Below are positions 61,860-64,000 of a stretch of DNA of 64,000 bases, one piece after another. Origin of the DNA: Enterobacter quasihormaechei (GTDB taxonomy: Bacteria; Pseudomonadota; Gammaproteobacteria; Enterobacterales; Enterobacteriaceae). Where the stretch lies: the NCBI RefSeq assembly GCF_004331385.1, contig NZ_SJON01000006.1, positions 62,001-126,000 of the forward strand, in the 5' to 3' direction. A program made the position numbers and the translations under genes. The notes below the pieces were generated by a model that searched no databases, was not told where the DNA came from, and was given only the letters and a program-made list of their open reading frames with translations. Every line of letters starts with the position of its first letter. Position 1 is the first letter of the stretch.

Positions 61860-62422
61860 AGCGCGCTCAGGATCTCATCCGTGCTGCGCACGCGACCGAT
61901 ACGCGGGAAGATATGGGTCATGCTGCCCTGATGCTGGTCCGCAGAGGCTGCGCTGCACGCGTCTTCCGCGATGACCAGGTTAAAGCCCAGCTCCCAGGCG
62001 TTACGGGCGGTGGATTCCACACCGATGTTGGTGGAGATCCCGCACAGAATGATCGTGTCGATTCCGCGACGGCGCAGCTGAAGCTCCAGATCGGTGCCGT
62101 AGAAGGCGCCCCACTGGCGTTTGGTGACTTCAATATCGCTGTCGCGTTTACCGAGCGAGACCGGATACGTCCACCAGTTGTCCGGCAGCGCCTGCGCCGG
62201 GGCCTGAGCATCAACCGGCTGTTTTAACGCTTCGGCAAAATCAGCGGACCAGCCGACGCGCACCATGACCACCGGCGCACCGCTGGCGCGGCATTTTTCC
62301 GCCAGACGCGCAGCGCGGCTTACGACATCGTCAGCGGTGTGCGGACCCCCGGCAAAAGGCAGGATCCCTTCCTGTAAATCAATGACCACGAGGGCGGTTT
62401 TGGTGGCATCAAGCGTCAACAT
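61856..62422 (-). CDS. yecD: YecD, isochorismatase-like hydrolase
   Basis: 188 residues with start [17 protein letters not shown] at 62422, matching E. coli; GGAGTAAC lies upstream. Isochorismatase-like fold with Asp in VVIDLQEG, Lys in TKRQWGAF and the loop [15 protein letters not shown]. At the place where active cysteine hydrolases have Cys (TNxCV) this protein has Gly, as does E. coli YecD, so it cannot use that nucleophile. Activity unknown. Confidence 0.92.
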   Translation of the reverse strand: MLTLDATKTALVVIDLQEGILPFAGGPHTADDVVSRAARLAEKCRASGAPVVMVRVGWSADFAEALKQPVDAQAPAQALPDNWWTYPVSLGKRDSDIEVTKRQWGAFYGTDLELQLRRRGIDTIILCGISTNIGVESTARNAWELGFNLVIAEDACSAASADQHQGSMTHIFPRIGRVRSTDEILSAL

Positions 62423-62580
62423 TGTTACTCCAGTCAAATCAGTTGCTTTTCTACACCTTACGACGGTATGGCCTGTTATCGGTCGGATAATTTTGTTAAT
62501 TTTTGTGAGAATAGGCAATAAGAGCACAGCAAACGCGCGTCAGGCCGTGCTTCGCTCTTATCGTCCGGCAGAATTTCCAG

Positions 62581-62586
62581 TATAAT
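62581..62586 (+). promoter_or_regulatory. Probable aspS promoter -10
   Basis: TATAAT 105 bases before the aspS start, with TTATCG (62558-62563) at 17-base spacing as a weak -35. No other good -10 in the 263-base gap. Confidence 0.5.
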
Positions 62587-62685
62587 AGCCGCCTTTTTTC
62601 ATCCAGTTGTGACATACAGAAAGCTGCGACATCGTAGCCTGCAAGACAGGCAACAATCAGCCTGCGGCTAATTAAGGGATATCTC

Positions 62686-64000
62686 ATGCGTACAGAATAT
62701 TGCGGGCAGCTGCGTCAGTCCCACGTCGGGCAGCAGGTTACCCTGTGTGGTTGGGTCAATCGTCGTCGCGATCTTGGTAGCCTTATCTTTATTGATATGC
62801 GTGACCGCGAAGGTATCGTTCAGGTGTTCTTCGATCCGGATCGCGCTGATGCGTTGAAGCTGGCTTCTGAGCTGCGTAATGAGTTCTGCATTCAGGTGAC
62901 GGGCACCGTGCGTGCGCGTGACGAAAAAAACATCAACGCCGAGATGGCGACCGGCGCTATCGAAGTGCTGGCGTCCGATCTGGTGATTATCAACCGCGCG
63001 GAAGCGCTGCCGCTGGACTCCAACCACGTCAACACCGAAGAAGCGCGTCTGAAATACCGCTACCTGGATCTGCGTCGTCCGGAGATGGCTCAGCGCCTGA
63101 AAACCCGTGCGAAAATCACCAGCCTGGTGCGTCGCTTTATGGACGATCACGGTTTCCTCGATATTGAAACCCCGATGCTGACCAAAGCCACGCCGGAAGG
63201 CGCGCGCGATTACCTGGTGCCATCCCGCGTCCATAAAGGCAAATTCTATGCGCTGCCGCAGTCTCCGCAGCTGTTCAAGCAGCTGCTGATGATGTCCGGC
63301 TTCGACCGCTACTACCAGATTGTAAAATGCTTCCGCGACGAAGACCTGCGCGCTGACCGTCAGCCAGAATTTACCCAGATCGATGTGGAAACCTCCTTCA
63401 TGACCGCCGAGCAGGTGCGTGAAGTGATGGAAGCGCTGGTGCGTAGCCTGTGGAACGACGTGAAGGGCGTTGAGCTGGGCGATTTCCCGATCATGACCTT
63501 CGCGGAAGCCGAGCGTCGCTACGGTTCCGACAAACCAGACCTGCGTAACCCGATGGAGCTGGTGGACGTGGCTGACCTGGTTAAAGACGTGGAGTTCGCG
63601 GTCTTTGCTGGCCCGGCTAACGATCCGAAAGGCCGCGTGGCTGCCCTGCGCGTACCGGGCGGCGCGTCCTTAAGCCGTAAGCAAATTGACGACTACGGCA
63701 ACTTCATCAAGATCTACGGCGCGAAAGGTCTGGCCTATATTAAAGTGACCGAGCGCGCGAAAGGTCTGGAAGGCATCACCAGCCCGGTGGCGAAATTCCT
63801 GAACGCGGACATCGTGGAAGCGATCCTTGAGCGCACCGGTGCCCAGGACGGCGACATGATCTTCTTCGGCGCAGACAACAAGAAAGTTGTTGCTGACGCA
63901 ATGGGCGCGCTGCGTCTGAAGCTCGGTAAAGACCTGAATCTGACCGACGAAAGCAAATGGGCGCCGCTGTGGGTTATCGACTTCCCGATGTTTGAAGACG
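62686..64000 (+). CDS. aspS: Aspartyl-tRNA synthetase, N-terminal part (runs off window)
   Basis: 438 codons visible, with no stop before the window ends; the E. coli protein has about 590 residues. N-terminal OB-fold anticodon domain (about 1-105: [20 protein letters not shown] in pieces), then the class II catalytic core with motif 1 around [23 protein letters not shown] (in part) and motif 2 [20 protein letters not shown] (about 215-234), and the bacterial GAD insertion domain (about 290-410). TAAGGGAT precedes the ATG. It charges tRNA-Asp. Confidence 0.96.
   Translation, partial: MRTEYCGQLRQSHVGQQVTLCGWVNRRRDLGSLIFIDMRDREGIVQVFFDPDRADALKLASELRNEFCIQVTGTVRARDEKNINAEMATGAIEVLASDLVIINRAEALPLDSNHVNTEEARLKYRYLDLRRPEMAQRLKTRAKITSLVRRFMDDHGFLDIETPMLTKATPEGARDYLVPSRVHKGKFYALPQSPQLFKQLLMMSGFDRYYQIVKCFRDEDLRADRQPEFTQIDVETSFMTAEQVREVMEALVRSLWNDVKGVELGDFPIMTFAEAERRYGSDKPDLRNPMELVDVADLVKDVEFAVFAGPANDPKGRVAALRVPGGASLSRKQIDDYGNFIKIYGAKGLAYIKVTERAKGLEGITSPVAKFLNADIVEAILERTGAQDGDMIFFGADNKKVVADAMGALRLKLGKDLNLTDESKWAPLWVIDFPMFED

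Overview
The window is an ordinary-looking stretch of [20 protein letters not shown]. Nearly every backbone gene reads as a close relative of an Escherichia coli K-12 gene, in the same order as the E. coli uvrY-to-aspS segment. The extra genes, the GC-rich codon use and the motility block point to the Enterobacter cloacae complex or a close relative (inference from recalled protein sequences; no search was run). No insertion sequence, integrase, phage gene or CRISPR array was seen.

Layout. 1-3.3 kb: end of uvrY, uvrC, pgsA and a Gly-Cys-Leu tRNA cluster. 3.4-10.0 kb: accessory block with a LysR regulator, an unknown protein and a complete branched-chain amino-acid-type ABC transporter (livFGMHK order on the minus strand). 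10.4-18.9 kb: yecA, tyrP, yecH, ftnA, yecR, the tiny gene azuC, yecJ and ftnB, with accessory genes between them: an RpiB-like isomerase, a frameshifted MFS exporter and a Dcu-type transporter. 19.4-26.6 kb: a DJ-1-like protein, araFGH, otsBA and uspC. 27.4-52.3 kb: the motility block flhDC, motAB-cheAW, tar-tap-cheRBYZ and flhBAE. It is interrupted twice. Between cheW and tar lie a dicarboxylate/amino-acid:cation symporter and a five-gene archaic (Csu-like) chaperone-usher pilus cluster. Between cheZ and flhB lie a nucleotidyltransferase and a dGTPase-like HD protein. 52.6-55.3 kb: a rhamnogalacturonide uptake and degradation pair behind a KdgR-like operator. 55.3-64 kb: argS, yecM, cutC, cmoBA, yecN, yecE, yecD and the start of aspS.

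How the parts work together. FlhDC is the flagellar master regulator. CheA, CheW, the receptors Tar and Tap, CheR, CheB, CheY and CheZ form the chemotaxis pathway that controls the motor powered by MotAB. FlhB and FlhA are export-gate proteins. The cheW-tar split appears tolerated because a near-consensus sigma-28 promoter sits directly before tar. CRP-like sites lie before flhDC, azuC and the pilus/symporter pair.

The strongest candidate for an undescribed system is the compact, AT-richer two-gene operon at 46.3-48.4 kb. It encodes a dGTPase-family HD hydrolase overlapping a short polymerase-beta-type nucleotidyltransferase with an intact active-site pattern. It sits where E. coli has cheZ next to flhB. 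dGTPases are known phage-defence effectors, so a nucleotide-based defence role is a reasonable but unproven hypothesis.
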